A DNA stretch of 53,832 nt from an uncultured Eggerthellaceae bacterium (GCA_947565185.1 CANODU010000006.1:1-53832), one strand, 5' to 3'; positions 1 to 8,511 are shown, numbered from the stretch's first letter. Notes: generated by a model from the letters alone, not told the origin. Program-made: numbers and translations.

Positions 1-66
1 GGAGTGAGACATCCGCAGGATGTCTCACTCCTCCGTCCCCCTGATACAGACCTCCCTGATACAGAC
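1..66. repeat. REP-like palindrome at window edge
   Basis: Bases 1-31 form a perfect hairpin with 14-bp arms (GGAGTGAGACATCC, its reverse complement, loop GCA). It is followed by TCCGTCCCCCTGATACAGAC and a partial second copy of the CTGATACAGAC part. The block ends exactly at the stop codon of the flavin reductase gene. The same words (TGAGA...TCTCA core, CCTCCGTCCCCCTGATAC flank) occur in the large palindrome at 48537-48652, so this is one member of a dispersed palindromic repeat family. It may extend left of the window. It could also work as a transcription terminator for the minus-strand gene. Confidence 0.75.
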
Positions 67-614
67 TAGCTGAGCAATGAGCAGAGCAGCTTTGCCTGGG
101 CGGCAAGGGCTGTCTTTTCCTCAGGCGCCAACGCAAGCTCATCAGTCGTGTAGTCATGCCGGTTGAGCGCTACCTGAACGTGGGTGGCCTCTATCAGATC
201 GGTTTGCAAGAATGACAGCGTCTCTGCCAGATCCGCTGCACAATAGCGCGCTTTCGCTCCACCGCCGGCGCAGCAGAAGAGCGTGAGCTTTCCTTTCATG
301 GCGGTATCGTGCGAACCGGGTTCAAGAGGGCGCGAAAGCCAGTCCAGGCAGTTCTTCAGCACGCCGGGGATGCCGTGGTTGTATTCTGGCGAGAAGATCC
401 AGATTGCATCTGTTGCGGCAACCTCAGTGCGAACGCGCTGCACGGCAGAAGGCGTGGGGAACTCCTCGTCCTGGTTCATGAAAGGAAGGTCAGCGAATTC
501 AAGCCACTGAGCACAGACTGCAGGGGGTAGCAGCGATCGCACGTATTCGCCGACTTGACGGTTAAGAGAGTGCTTGCGCAGCGATCCGCAGATGAATAGC
601 ACGTTCTTCGTCAT
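66..614 (-). CDS. NADPH-dependent FMN reductase family protein
   Basis: A 182-residue flavodoxin-like protein of the NADPH-dependent FMN reductase family (cytosolic FMN-binding quinone, azo or chromate reductase type). The N-terminus carries the beta-strand and FMN-phosphate loop (VLFICGSLRKHSLNR). The family signature SPEYNHGIPGVLKNCLDW lies near residue 80. The reading frame is open to 644, but the ATG at 612-614 has an AAAGG ribosome-binding site 8 bases upstream and gives the usual family start, so I use it. The gene stands alone on the minus strand and its stop codon abuts a palindromic repeat. The physiological substrate cannot be read from sequence; the family assignment is firm. Confidence 0.88.
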   Translation of the reverse strand: MTKNVLFICGSLRKHSLNRQVGEYVRSLLPPAVCAQWLEFADLPFMNQDEEFPTPSAVQRVRTEVAATDAIWIFSPEYNHGIPGVLKNCLDWLSRPLEPGSHDTAMKGKLTLFCCAGGGAKARYCAADLAETLSFLQTDLIEATHVQVALNRHDYTTDELALAPEEKTALAAQAKLLCSLLS

Positions 615-778
615 AGATGCGCCTTTCGCATTCGTATCGAACAACCAGAGTCATCAGGTTCCTACTCTAGCTGCTATCCGAAAAGAGGCGATGGCGGTCT
701 CATCGCAACATGGTTGCAATGCCGTGACAGATCATGCTGACAGCACCCACATCAACCGACATCTCATTTCGTTGTAGC

Positions 779-796
779 GCAGATCTAAAGATCTGC
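779..796. other. Palindrome downstream of upp
   Basis: GCAGATCT-AA-AGATCTGC is a perfect 8-bp inverted repeat 28 bases past the end of upp. There is no T-run on either strand, so a Rho-independent terminator is not well supported. The rest of 615-824 shows no gene. Confidence 0.4.
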
Positions 797-824
797 CCCC
801 CCCTGAGCGATCCTGGTGGCGCTT

Positions 825-1457
825 CTATGCGTCGGTGCCGAAGAGGCGGTCTCCTGCATCGCCTATGCCAGGGACGATATAGGCACGCTCGTTCAGCCCG
901 TCATCGATGGCCGCTACGAAGATGTCCACGTCAGGGTGGGCATCCTGGAAGGCGCGGATGCCCTCTGGAGCGGCCACGAGATTCATCATGCGGATGTCAT
1001 GGGCACCGTGGGCCTTTAGCATGCTCACGGCATCTGCAGCGCTGCCGCCTGTGGCCAACATGGGGTCCAGCACGATAACGGGAGCTGCACCGATATCCGA
1101 CGGCAGCTTGCAGAGGTATTCCACCGGTTGCAGGCTCTCTTCGTCGCGGCGCATCCCGATGTAGCCCACGCGCGCATCCGGGAGCACCTCCAGCATCCCG
1201 TCCAGCATTCCCATCCCTGCGCGCAGGATGGGCACGAGCGTGATAGGGCCGCAGGCCAAGGTGCGGAATTCGCCTTGGGCGATGGGCGTTCTCACGGGGA
1301 TGAGCGTGGTGGGCAGGCTCTTCGTGGCTTCGAAGGCCATGAGCACGGTGATCTGGCGCAAGAGCGCGCGGATATCCTCTGAAGGGGTGCGCTCATCTCG
1401 TATGCGGGTGAGCTTCGCCGCGATGAGGGGATGTTCTATCTCATGGATGTCGCTCAT
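825..1457 (-). CDS. upp: Uracil phosphoribosyltransferase
   Basis: Converts uracil and PRPP to UMP in pyrimidine salvage; cytosolic. The 210-residue length is normal for Upp. The PRPP-binding loop is VIVLDPMLATGGSA (about residues 126-139). The uracil-binding C-terminal segment reads AYIVPGIGDAGDRLFGT, and the N-terminal half has the family sequence VPILRAGMGM. The ATG is preceded by AAAGGACAGCC, a good ribosome-binding site. It lies 34 bases downstream of the PLP enzyme gene on the same strand with no terminator between, so the two are probably cotranscribed, although they have no obvious shared pathway. Confidence 0.97.
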   Translation of the reverse strand: MSDIHEIEHPLIAAKLTRIRDERTPSEDIRALLRQITVLMAFEATKSLPTTLIPVRTPIAQGEFRTLACGPITLVPILRAGMGMLDGMLEVLPDARVGYIGMRRDEESLQPVEYLCKLPSDIGAAPVIVLDPMLATGGSAADAVSMLKAHGAHDIRMMNLVAAPEGIRAFQDAHPDVDIFVAAIDDGLNERAYIVPGIGDAGDRLFGTDA

Positions 1458-1491
1458 GGCTGTCCTTTCCTTCGCGTGTGCTCTTCAAAGG

Positions 1492-2538
1492 CTACAGCGC
1501 TTCAAGGAGCGCGTCCACATCCTCTTCAGCGGTGTACCAGCTGGTGGCGAAGCGGATGGTGGTGTGCTCAGCATCCACCCGCTCCCAGAAGCCGTAGCGC
1601 ACGAATGCACTCAAGCGCTCAAGCTCCCCATTCGGCACGGTCACGAAGAGCTGATTGGTGGGGGAATCAACGGCGAATGCATATCCCTTGGCGGCAAGCC
1701 CTGTGCGCAGCTTGCCAGCGCAGCGGATGGCGTGTCGGGCTCCTTGGAGGTAGAGGCTCTCATGAAAGCGTCCTTCAGCGCTGCCGTAGAAGAGCGTGGT
1801 GAACTGAAGGCCCAAAAGCCATCCCTTCGCCAGAAGCGCACCGCTTTGCTTCACCTGCGAGAGCGCGTGATCCGGTGTCATGCGTGGGAACACGAGCGCC
1901 TCGCCGAACAAGGCCCCCAGCTTCGTCCCTCCGATGCTGAAGCAATCGCAGAGGCGCGCGATGTCGGGAAGCGTCACATCCGTGCCTGGCGTGACCAAGC
2001 CGTATCCCAAGCGCGCTCCGTCCATATAGAGCGCGATGGAGAACTGGTGGCAGAGGTCTGCGAATGCCTGGAGCTCATCCAAGGTGTAGAGCGTGCCGTA
2101 TTCAGTAGGATGCGTGAGGTAGACCATGCCTGGTTCCACCATGTGCTCACGGTTCTCATCCGATGCGTGCGCCTCGAGGCATGCGCGCACGGCCTGGACG
2201 CTCATCTTGCCCTCATGGGCACCAACGGCGATCACCTTATGCCCTGCATGCTCGATAGCGCCGGCCTCATGCGTGGCTACATGTCCCGTTTCGGGGGAGA
2301 TGACCCCCTGCCAAGGCTTGAGCAGCATCTTCGATGCTATCTGGTTCGTCTGCGTGCCGCCCTCAAGGAAGATGACCATGGCATCCGGGCATGCGCATGC
2401 TGCGCGGATCAGCTCCGTGGCCTGTTCGCAGAGCTCATCTGAGCCGTAGCCGGGAAAGCTCTGATCGTTGGTCCTCCCAAGGGCTGCCAGGATCTCTGGA
2501 TGGCAGCCCCGGGCATAATCGCTGGAAAAGTCGAGCAC
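1492..2538 (-). CDS. Threonine aldolase-like PLP enzyme (beta-eliminating lyase family)
   Basis: A 348-residue fold-type I PLP enzyme of the low-specificity L-threonine aldolase/beta-eliminating lyase family, which cleaves beta-hydroxy amino acids such as threonine to glycine and an aldehyde. Diagnostic stretches are FSSDYARG at the start, FLEGGTQTN (cofactor phosphate region), YMDGARLGYG (the Asp that contacts the PLP ring nitrogen) and SIGGTKLGALFG, whose Lys should be the Schiff-base residue. The frame is open to a TTG at 2568, but the GTG at 2536-2538 has a perfect AGGAGG seven bases upstream, so I start there. Exact substrate specificity is not determinable; alanine racemase or tyrosine lyase-like activities are less likely. 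Confidence 0.85.
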   Translation of the reverse strand: MLDFSSDYARGCHPEILAALGRTNDQSFPGYGSDELCEQATELIRAACACPDAMVIFLEGGTQTNQIASKMLLKPWQGVISPETGHVATHEAGAIEHAGHKVIAVGAHEGKMSVQAVRACLEAHASDENREHMVEPGMVYLTHPTEYGTLYTLDELQAFADLCHQFSIALYMDGARLGYGLVTPGTDVTLPDIARLCDCFSIGGTKLGALFGEALVFPRMTPDHALSQVKQSGALLAKGWLLGLQFTTLFYGSAEGRFHESLYLQGARHAIRCAGKLRTGLAAKGYAFAVDSPTNQLFVTVPNGELERLSAFVRYGFWERVDAEHTTIRFATSWYTAEEDVDALLEAL

Positions 2539-2569
2539 GCGCTCCTCCTCTTCGTGGGTGGTGCCCAAG

Positions 2570-2575
2570 ATTATA
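2570..2575 (-). promoter_or_regulatory. Consensus -10 box for the PLP enzyme/upp operon
   Basis: On the minus strand a perfect TATAAT lies about 31 bases before the GTG start at 2538, predicting a 5' leader of about 25 nt. I see no convincing -35 hexamer 16-18 bases upstream. Confidence 0.55.
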
Positions 2576-2655
2576 GGATGTTCGCAGGTCCGGCCATAGC
2601 TTTCCTTCGGGCGTCCATGAGGGCATTGTATGGGGAATGAGGCAGCTCTGCAGAT

Positions 2656-2701
2656 GGAAAGAGCAGCCGGCTCTGCAAAGGAGGTGCAGGGCCGGCTGCT
2701 C
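2656..2701 (-). terminator. Rho-independent terminator of the cupin gene
   Basis: Arms GAGCAGCCGGC (2661-2671) and GCCGGCTGCTC (2691-2701) pair perfectly, with an inner CTGCA/TGCAG extension. On the minus strand the stem is followed by TTTCC. It lies 42 bases past the cupin stop codon and separates that gene from the aldolase/upp operon. The T-tract is short. Confidence 0.65.
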
Positions 2702-2742
2702 TCAGGGAAGGCGAATGCTTCGCCTCGTCTTTCGATCTGGGA

Positions 2743-3597
2743 TCAGATCTCGGTCTTGTCGTATTCGCTGAATCCCGATCCGCTGAAGTGGATGATGTCT
2801 TGGTCCAGCGCTGGTACGATGATGGGGGAGTGGGGGACGTTGCCCGGCACGAAGATGACCGTGCTCTTGGTGGTGTGGATCTCCTCTTCGCCCAGATAGA
2901 AGATGACATCAGCGTGCAACTCTTCGGGATGTTCTGGGTCAAGCCCGATGAAGCCGATGAACTCCTCCTTCTCATGCACGTGGGCGGCAGGACCGTCGGG
3001 GTTCGTGGTCATGAACCGGCAGAGCTCAAGATAAGGAGCACCTTCCACCTTGTCTCCCGCCAGCCAGCAAAGCAGCTGCAGGAAGCCTTCGGGTGCCTCA
3101 GGGATGATGCCGCTCGTGGGCTCGTATCGCTCCACATAATGATTCGCATAGGCACCCGTGCCCTCGGGCATCTCAGCGGGAGTGCCATTGTAGGCACCAG
3201 TGTCGAAGTAGGAGCTGTAGCAGAGCACCGGCGTGCCCACGCGCGTGGCCTTGAAGTTGCCCACGGGTACGCCTGCAGGGATGTAGAGCGCGCCTGTATG
3301 GGTGATGTCGATCACGTCTCCGCCCAAGGTGATCTGAAGCTCTGCATCCAGATCCTCAGGGTTGTTACGGTCAGGGCCACAGAACCACATCATGCCGCCC
3401 GTGGGGTGCACCATGACCTCGTCTGTCTGGAAGGGCTCTTTCACCCAGAAAGCCCCAGCGGTCATGGTCGCTTCGGGAACGATCTTGCTGTCCAGCCACA
3501 GAACGGGCGTGATGCCATCGGGGATGGCAGGAACGTCTGTGGGCAGTGCGCACGCGCCTGCGCGCACGAAGAATCGGTCGTATCGTTGGTCGGCCAT
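2743..3597 (-). CDS. Bicupin (two cupin domain) protein of unknown function
   Basis: A 284-residue soluble protein with two beta-barrel cupin halves, roughly residues 45-130 and 190-275. The second half keeps a classical metal site: H206-x-H208-x3-E212 and H256 (AHVHEKEEF ... VPHSP). The first half has only one candidate histidine (H64) and looks degenerate. Cupins bind a divalent metal and act as dioxygenases, isomerases or sensors; no specific reaction is recognisable. It lies downstream of, and on the same strand as, the molybdopterin oxidoreductase operon but is separated from it by a strong terminator, so it has its own promoter. There is no signal peptide, so it is cytosolic. It may process or sense the substrate of that operon, which is inference only. 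Confidence 0.8.
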   Translation of the reverse strand: MADQRYDRFFVRAGACALPTDVPAIPDGITPVLWLDSKIVPEATMTAGAFWVKEPFQTDEVMVHPTGGMMWFCGPDRNNPEDLDAELQITLGGDVIDITHTGALYIPAGVPVGNFKATRVGTPVLCYSSYFDTGAYNGTPAEMPEGTGAYANHYVERYEPTSGIIPEAPEGFLQLLCWLAGDKVEGAPYLELCRFMTTNPDGPAAHVHEKEEFIGFIGLDPEHPEELHADVIFYLGEEEIHTTKSTVIFVPGNVPHSPIIVPALDQDIIHFSGSGFSEYDKTEI

Positions 3598-3715
3598 GAT
3601 CTCTCCCTTCCGTCACCCTTATCGGTGCCGTTCGGATGCACGATAGCGCTAGCGTAGGACAATCGGGTGACTCTGAGCGTGTGCATCGGCCATGCAATGG
3701 GTATTTGATGGTCGT

Positions 3716-3755
3716 AAGAAAAGAGCGCTCTCCTAAGATTGCCTTAGGAGAGCGC
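3716..3755 (-). terminator. Terminator of the molybdoenzyme operon
   Basis: A perfect 13-bp stem (GCGCTCTCCTAAG, loop of 5, and its complement at 3743-3755) is followed on the minus strand by TCTTTTCTT. It lies about 90 bases past the NrfD gene. A second inverted repeat (ATCTGCGAAG/CTTCGCAGAT, about 3799-3827) precedes it. The rest of 3598-3846 is non-coding and should hold the cupin promoter. Confidence 0.85.
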
Positions 3756-3846
3756 GTCATCTCTCAGGGATAGGCACGCATCAGGGACCGGTGCACATCT
3801 GCGAAGGGATCAGGGGGCTTCGCAGATACCGCTTTTCCGAGCGATG

Positions 3847-5007
3847 TCAGCGTGTGGCGGTGCTTGAGATCTTCTTCATCGCCCAGAGTATGACGAACGT
3901 GCCGACGATGGCCACGCCGATGGGCAGAAGCGCTGCCAACCATTCAACGGGGGCCGGCATGTAGTTCGTCCCCAGGGCAAAGGTGGTGTCCCAGTCAAGA
4001 TAGCGCCCCGTGGAGATGGGATAGGGCCCCGTCACGGAATCCGTGCCTGAGAGCGTGAGGTAGAGCGAAGGCGCATTGTAGGCCGGATAGAGCAGCATCA
4101 GCCGATGTGCGAGGATGCCGACCACGATCAGCGCGGAGGCTATCATCTTGGGCGTGCCCTTCGGAGATCTCATGGTTGCGAAGAGGATGATCATGCCTGC
4201 GGCAGGCAGGATGAGCTCGGCCACGTAGAGGGGAAGCTGGCCCCCGATGGCCGCCAGCACGCCGTCCGAGACGGGACTGCCCTCCAGTGCCACCAACCCT
4301 AGATCGGCGAGAGCGAGCACCAGGTGCACCGCCACGGCAATGGCGCAGAGGCGCGCAAGCCACGCGAGGCCCGTGCTGTCTGTGCCCTTCATGCAAGCGA
4401 TGAACAGGACAAGCGCGCTGCCGCTCACCACCGCCACAGCCAAGAAGTCGATGGGCATGATGGGGGTCGCCCACCAGGCATGGACCGACTGCAACGAGAA
4501 CAGCAGTCCTTCGATGATCTGCAGCACCACTGCACATGCGCCCGCCAGTGTCGCCCAGATCTTCACCTGGGAGCTGTTTCGCGCGATCATGACCAGCTGC
4601 ACCACTGATAGGATGACGAAGGCCGTCATGGCCATCATGTCCCAGGCCAAGGGTGAATTGAAGTTGAGGCCCGTGAGCATGAAGAGGATGTTGCGGATGG
4701 CGCCCAGGTCAGCCAAGATGGCGATACCTGCAGCCCCCACGCAGGCAAGCCCTATGGCAGAAGCGGTGCGCGCCAGTCCCATGAGCTCCTCTCTGCCCGT
4801 CAGGAAGATGGCGCTTGCAACGATCTGCGCGCCTGCGCCGAAGCCCACCATGAAGGCGAACATGGCGATCATGAGCCCCCAGAGGAAGATGTTGGTCATG
4901 CCGGATCCGGCCAAGAGGCCACCGGTGAGCTGGAGAGCCCAGCCGATGAGGCCAAGGACGAGGAGGGCACAACCGGCATATCCGATAAAGCGCGTGCTCT
5001 TCTCCAT
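3847..5007 (-). CDS. NrfD/DmsC-like membrane anchor and quinol-oxidising subunit
   Basis: A 386-residue polytopic membrane protein of the NrfD/PsrC/DmsC-like family, with about ten hydrophobic helices beginning at FIGYAGCALLVLGLIGWAL. It would anchor the extracytoplasmic catalytic and ferredoxin subunits and exchange electrons with menaquinol. A GTG at 5013 overlaps the upstream stop codon, but the ATG at 5005-5007 sits seven bases after GGAGG and is the better start. It is the last gene of the three-gene operon and is followed by a terminator. Length and arrangement match three-subunit complex iron-sulfur molybdoenzymes. The electron-flow direction (reductase or oxidase) cannot be told from this subunit. 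Confidence 0.88.
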   Translation of the reverse strand: MEKSTRFIGYAGCALLVLGLIGWALQLTGGLLAGSGMTNIFLWGLMIAMFAFMVGFGAGAQIVASAIFLTGREELMGLARTASAIGLACVGAAGIAILADLGAIRNILFMLTGLNFNSPLAWDMMAMTAFVILSVVQLVMIARNSSQVKIWATLAGACAVVLQIIEGLLFSLQSVHAWWATPIMPIDFLAVAVVSGSALVLFIACMKGTDSTGLAWLARLCAIAVAVHLVLALADLGLVALEGSPVSDGVLAAIGGQLPLYVAELILPAAGMIILFATMRSPKGTPKMIASALIVVGILAHRLMLLYPAYNAPSLYLTLSGTDSVTGPYPISTGRYLDWDTTFALGTNYMPAPVEWLAALLPIGVAIVGTFVILWAMKKISSTATR

Positions 5008-5009
5008 GA

Positions 5010-5729
5010 TCACGCCTCCTTCCCATCAGCGGATGCAGGCACCTGGTTCACCTGCGTGACCTTGTGCGCCGCCAAGTAGTAGATGTTCGGTTCGGTGTGG
5101 TATTCCTCGCCCAAGAAGAACGGCTCCTTGTCCTTCAGGTATGCGCGGATGGGGGAGGAGGGGTCATCCATATCTCCGAAGATGCGTGCATTGCCCGGGC
5201 ATGACCGGCAGCAGACCGGTTCTTTGCCTTGGGAGGTGTATTGAGCGCAGAACGTGCACTTCTCCATGACGCCTTCGGGGCGATGGGGAGCGTAGACCAG
5301 GTGCTCCCCGTCATGGTAGGGCTCCGGATAGCCGTATTCCAGCTCCGTCCCGCCAAGGCCTGCCATCTTCGCGGGCGCGCCCCAGTTGAACTGGCGCACG
5401 CCGTAGGGACAAGCGCTTGCGCACATGCGGCAGCCGATGCAGCGGTCATAGTCCACCAGCACCGTGCCCGTGTCAGGATCGGTGTAGGTGGCCTGGGTGG
5501 GACAGACCGTCTGGCAGGGGGCATTGGTGCAGTGCTGGCAGCTTATGGGCACGAACTCCATGCGGAGCTGGTCGTCCACCTTCACGGCTACGTCGTATTC
5601 GGGGGTGCCGCTGGTGAAGACGCGGTTCCACCAGATCCCTTGGGGCTGAGCGTTGAAGTCCTTGCAGATGACCGCGCAGGTGCGGCAGCCGATGCAACGG
5701 TCAAGATCGATGGCCATGGCGAATCTCAT
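5010..5729 (-). CDS. DmsB-like four-cluster ferredoxin subunit
   Basis: A 239-residue electron-transfer subunit carrying four [4Fe-4S] binding sets: CIGCRTCAVIC near the start, CQHCTNAPCQTVCP near residue 64, CIGCRMCASACP near residue 97, and a CTFC...CCRSC set near residue 147. This is the DmsB/NrfC/PhsB pattern. It relays electrons between the quinone-reactive NrfD subunit and the molybdopterin subunit. It has no signal peptide, as expected for a partner that travels through Tat with the catalytic subunit. Its ATG overlaps the catalytic subunit stop codon by four bases (ATGA) and has GGGAG eight bases upstream, so the two are translationally coupled. Confidence 0.95.
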   Translation of the reverse strand: MRFAMAIDLDRCIGCRTCAVICKDFNAQPQGIWWNRVFTSGTPEYDVAVKVDDQLRMEFVPISCQHCTNAPCQTVCPTQATYTDPDTGTVLVDYDRCIGCRMCASACPYGVRQFNWGAPAKMAGLGGTELEYGYPEPYHDGEHLVYAPHRPEGVMEKCTFCAQYTSQGKEPVCCRSCPGNARIFGDMDDPSSPIRAYLKDKEPFFLGEEYHTEPNIYYLAAHKVTQVNQVPASADGKEA

Positions 5730-8383
5730 GATTCAGCTCCCTTCGCGTATTCGATGCCGGATCCTTGCGGGATGGGGCCGTCAAGGATGCTCTTTCCCGT
5801 GTCCCGCACGATCTGAGGCGCGCCGCCGTTGCTGAGGCGCACGTTGCAGGCGGTCTCGTTCCATGCCATGTTGGGCGACCAGACGCTTGCGATGTAGTAG
5901 ACCTCGTTGGTGGGGTTGATCCAAGGCCAGATGAGCGAGTTGTAGCTGGTCTTGTTGTCGTAGGCCGACCACCACCCCTGGTCGAAGATGCATTGCGTGG
6001 GATAGACGCCCGGATCTTCGATGAGCTGCCCCTCCACCATACCGCGGCTGTTGTAGACCTCTACCCAGTCTCCCGTCTTGAGCCCGCGCTCAGCAGCAGT
6101 CTCAGGATTCAGCCACACCTTCGGCGTGTTGTCCTGAAGCTCCAGCATGAACGGGTTGTTCACATAGGTAGCATGCACGCGGAAGGCGCTGTTGCGCGTG
6201 GTGTAGCCCAAGGGATAGAGCACGCGGGCATCGGGATCATCCTTGTATTCGGTGTCTTCGAAGGGAGGCTTGTAGCAGGGGAGTTGTTCGCCCAGCTCAA
6301 GGAAGATGTCCTCATCTCGGTAGAACTCGATGCGTCCGGAGCGCACGAACTTGGATGTGGCATCAAGGGGATTTGGGCGCGATACGGTGGGGAAGGGGAT
6401 GCGCTCGTTGATCTGCTCCCAGAAGGGGATGCGCTTCTCGCCTGGGTTCGCGTGCGCCAGCTTGCCGGGGCCGTGGCGCAGCTCCTCAGGTGTCAGGTGA
6501 TCGATGGTGGGACCGCCCTTCTCCAGAAGGAGCGCTAGCACCTCATCTGCTCTCTTTTCGGAATCCTCCGGTGCGAAACGGGGCCAGAGCGTTTCCTTGG
6601 ACGGGTCGATGCGGTTCGCCAGCTCCGTGAAGATCCAGATCTCCTCGCGCGCCTGGCCTGGCGGATCCACGATGCGCTGCTGGAGCTGCACGTAGGGATG
6701 CAGTGGCGTGGTAGTGAGCTCGGTCTTCTCATACCAGCTGGCGCAAGGGAAGGTGACGGTGGCGGCAGTGGCGGTGAGCGTTTGCTGGAAGTCCAGGCAG
6801 AACAGCTCGATGTCACCCGAATCCACATGCTCGCGCAGCCAGTTCGCCACGTTGTGCTGCTCTAACGGATTGCCCCAGCCAACGACGATGGCCTTGAAGC
6901 CGTCCTTGGGATATTTCGCCTTCATGAGCGGCGTGGGGCCATTCACCCAGTAATGGAACGGGCAGGAGTTCTTGATGGAACCTTCTGGCGCCATCCAGCT
7001 GGCGGTATTGAAGCGCGTCTTGTACTGGCCCACATAGGTGGAGATGCCGCCGCCCAGTTGGCCTACATTGCCGGTCAGGCATGCTACCAAGGCGCAGGCG
7101 CGGCCCTTGAGGTCTCCGTGGTACCACTGCTGGGTGCCACCGCCGAAGATGATGTGCATGGGCTTTGTCTGGGCGGCGTCCCGGGCGATGCGACGGATGG
7201 TATCGGCGTCCACGTTGCAGATATCAGCCACGGCATCAGGGCTGTACTGCTCCAATTGCTCGGCGAGGAGCTGGAAGGCGGGCTTGGCCTCAACAGTGGA
7301 GCCATCCGTGAGCGCGATCTCATAGGTGCCCGTGAGCGCGTAGTCGTTGTCAGGCAGCTCTAGGGGCGTGGTGGCTACCGGCGCGCCTGACGTTTGCGAG
7401 ATGGCCACGAAGCTTGAGCGGTAGTCGGGGATATCCGCTACCGCTTGGACCCCCACTACCTCATCCGCCAGGATGCGCTTGCCGGTCTGGGTGTTGATCA
7501 GCAGCGGGGAATCGGTGTAGGTGCGCATGAAGTGCTCATCGAAGAGTCCCTCGTCGATGATGGTCTTCGCCATTCCCAAGGCGAACGCGCCGTCTGAATC
7601 AGGTGCTATGCGCACCCACTCATCCGCCCGTTCCGCCGAGGCGGAATAGTTCGGGTCGAAGTAGATGACGCGGCCGCCGTTTTCCTGAGAATAGGTGAGG
7701 AAGTGGGCGTCGGGCATGCGGGTGACCATGATGTTGGAGCCAAAGATGAGCGTGAGCTTCGAATCCTCCCAGCAGTAGGATTCCAGCTCCTCGCTCTGGC
7801 AGCCGAACGTCTCAGGCCAGAACATGGGCAGGTCGCCGTTGAGCTCATAGCCGCCGATGACCGACCAGCCGAACGTGTTCGCGATGCGCACGAGCGCGCC
7901 CTTCTGGATATGCCCCGTTCCCTGCACTTGGTAGATGACGCCGATGGATTCCGGCCCGTATTCGTCCATGATCTCTTTGAGGCGATTGGCGGCGGTGTCA
8001 AGGGCCGTATCCCAGTCCGTCTCCACTTGCTTGCCATCTTCGTCTTTGATGAGCGGCACCGTCAGGCGATCGGGACCTGAGAGCATGGTATTGATGGAGA
8101 GGCCCTTCAGACAGCCGCGTGGATTGTAGTGCTCGTAGGGGTAGTCGGCAGCTTGGCGGATCATGTGGACTCTGCCATCTTTGGCATAGGCCATCATGCC
8201 GCATGCGCCCGTGCAGTTCGGCGAGCACGTGGTGCGGATCCACTTCTCATCGAATGGCGCAGATCCTGTCAGAGCCTCTGCTTCAGCGCTGCCTATCGAA
8301 GCATCCAAGGCAAGCGCAGCCCCAATCGCGCATGTTGCTCCTGCGCTGGCTGCTACGAAGTCGCGCCGCGTCATCTCCCTCAT
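5726..8383 (-). CDS. Tat-exported molybdopterin oxidoreductase, DMSO reductase family, catalytic subunit
   Basis: An 885-residue bis-MGD molybdoenzyme. The frame is open to 8461, but the ATG at 8381-8383 has AAGGAG seven bases upstream and places the Tat motif (MTRRDFVAASAG) at residues 4-15, ahead of a hydrophobic stretch. Cysteines C53, C57, C61 and C91 (CSPNCTGAC ... NPRGC) should bind one [4Fe-4S] cluster. The C-terminal molybdopterin-dinucleotide-binding domain includes GLKTGDWVEVYNSRG. Around residues 178-187, where family members usually have a GDYS-type motif supplying the Mo ligand, this protein reads GGYELNGDLP, so the Mo ligand is unclear. No TorD-like chaperone is encoded nearby. 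The substrate is unknown; Eggerthellaceae encode many such enzymes for sulfoxides, N-oxides and catechols. Confidence 0.93.
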   Translation of the reverse strand: MREMTRRDFVAASAGATCAIGAALALDASIGSAEAEALTGSAPFDEKWIRTTCSPNCTGACGMMAYAKDGRVHMIRQAADYPYEHYNPRGCLKGLSINTMLSGPDRLTVPLIKDEDGKQVETDWDTALDTAANRLKEIMDEYGPESIGVIYQVQGTGHIQKGALVRIANTFGWSVIGGYELNGDLPMFWPETFGCQSEELESYCWEDSKLTLIFGSNIMVTRMPDAHFLTYSQENGGRVIYFDPNYSASAERADEWVRIAPDSDGAFALGMAKTIIDEGLFDEHFMRTYTDSPLLINTQTGKRILADEVVGVQAVADIPDYRSSFVAISQTSGAPVATTPLELPDNDYALTGTYEIALTDGSTVEAKPAFQLLAEQLEQYSPDAVADICNVDADTIRRIARDAAQTKPMHIIFGGGTQQWYHGDLKGRACALVACLTGNVGQLGGGISTYVGQYKTRFNTASWMAPEGSIKNSCPFHYWVNGPTPLMKAKYPKDGFKAIVVGWGNPLEQHNVANWLREHVDSGDIELFCLDFQQTLTATAATVTFPCASWYEKTELTTTPLHPYVQLQQRIVDPPGQAREEIWIFTELANRIDPSKETLWPRFAPEDSEKRADEVLALLLEKGGPTIDHLTPEELRHGPGKLAHANPGEKRIPFWEQINERIPFPTVSRPNPLDATSKFVRSGRIEFYRDEDIFLELGEQLPCYKPPFEDTEYKDDPDARVLYPLGYTTRNSAFRVHATYVNNPFMLELQDNTPKVWLNPETAAERGLKTGDWVEVYNSRGMVEGQLIEDPGVYPTQCIFDQGWWSAYDNKTSYNSLIWPWINPTNEVYYIASVWSPNMAWNETACNVRLSNGGAPQIVRDTGKSILDGPIPQGSGIEYAKGAES

Positions 8384-8424
8384 CGTCGTTCTCCTTCCCT
8401 GGGGGTGGGGGAACCTTTTCCCTT

Positions 8425-8511
8425 CAATCCACATCATTTTCTGATTCTTCATCATTTGCAATGGGGATTGATGCTAATTTGTTGACTCTGAGGTCAGGAC
8501 GATGGGGATTG
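8425..8511. promoter_or_regulatory. Candidate MocR operator: one inverted and two direct copies of a 10-bp motif
   Basis: ATGGGGATTG occurs at 8461-8470 and again at 8502-8511, with 41 bases between starts (about four helical turns). A 9/10 match in reverse orientation (CAATCCACAT) lies at 8425-8434. All three copies are in the 131-base region between the molybdoenzyme operon and the divergent MocR-type regulator. Two direct repeats plus an inverted one is an arrangement reported for PdxR-type MocR regulators. That the MocR protein binds here is inference. Confidence 0.65.

Noticed and set aside
1228-2442. 404-residue open frame on the plus strand
   Set aside because: It is fully antisense to upp and the aldolase-like gene, both of which have clear family motifs and ribosome-binding sites; high GC creates such shadows.
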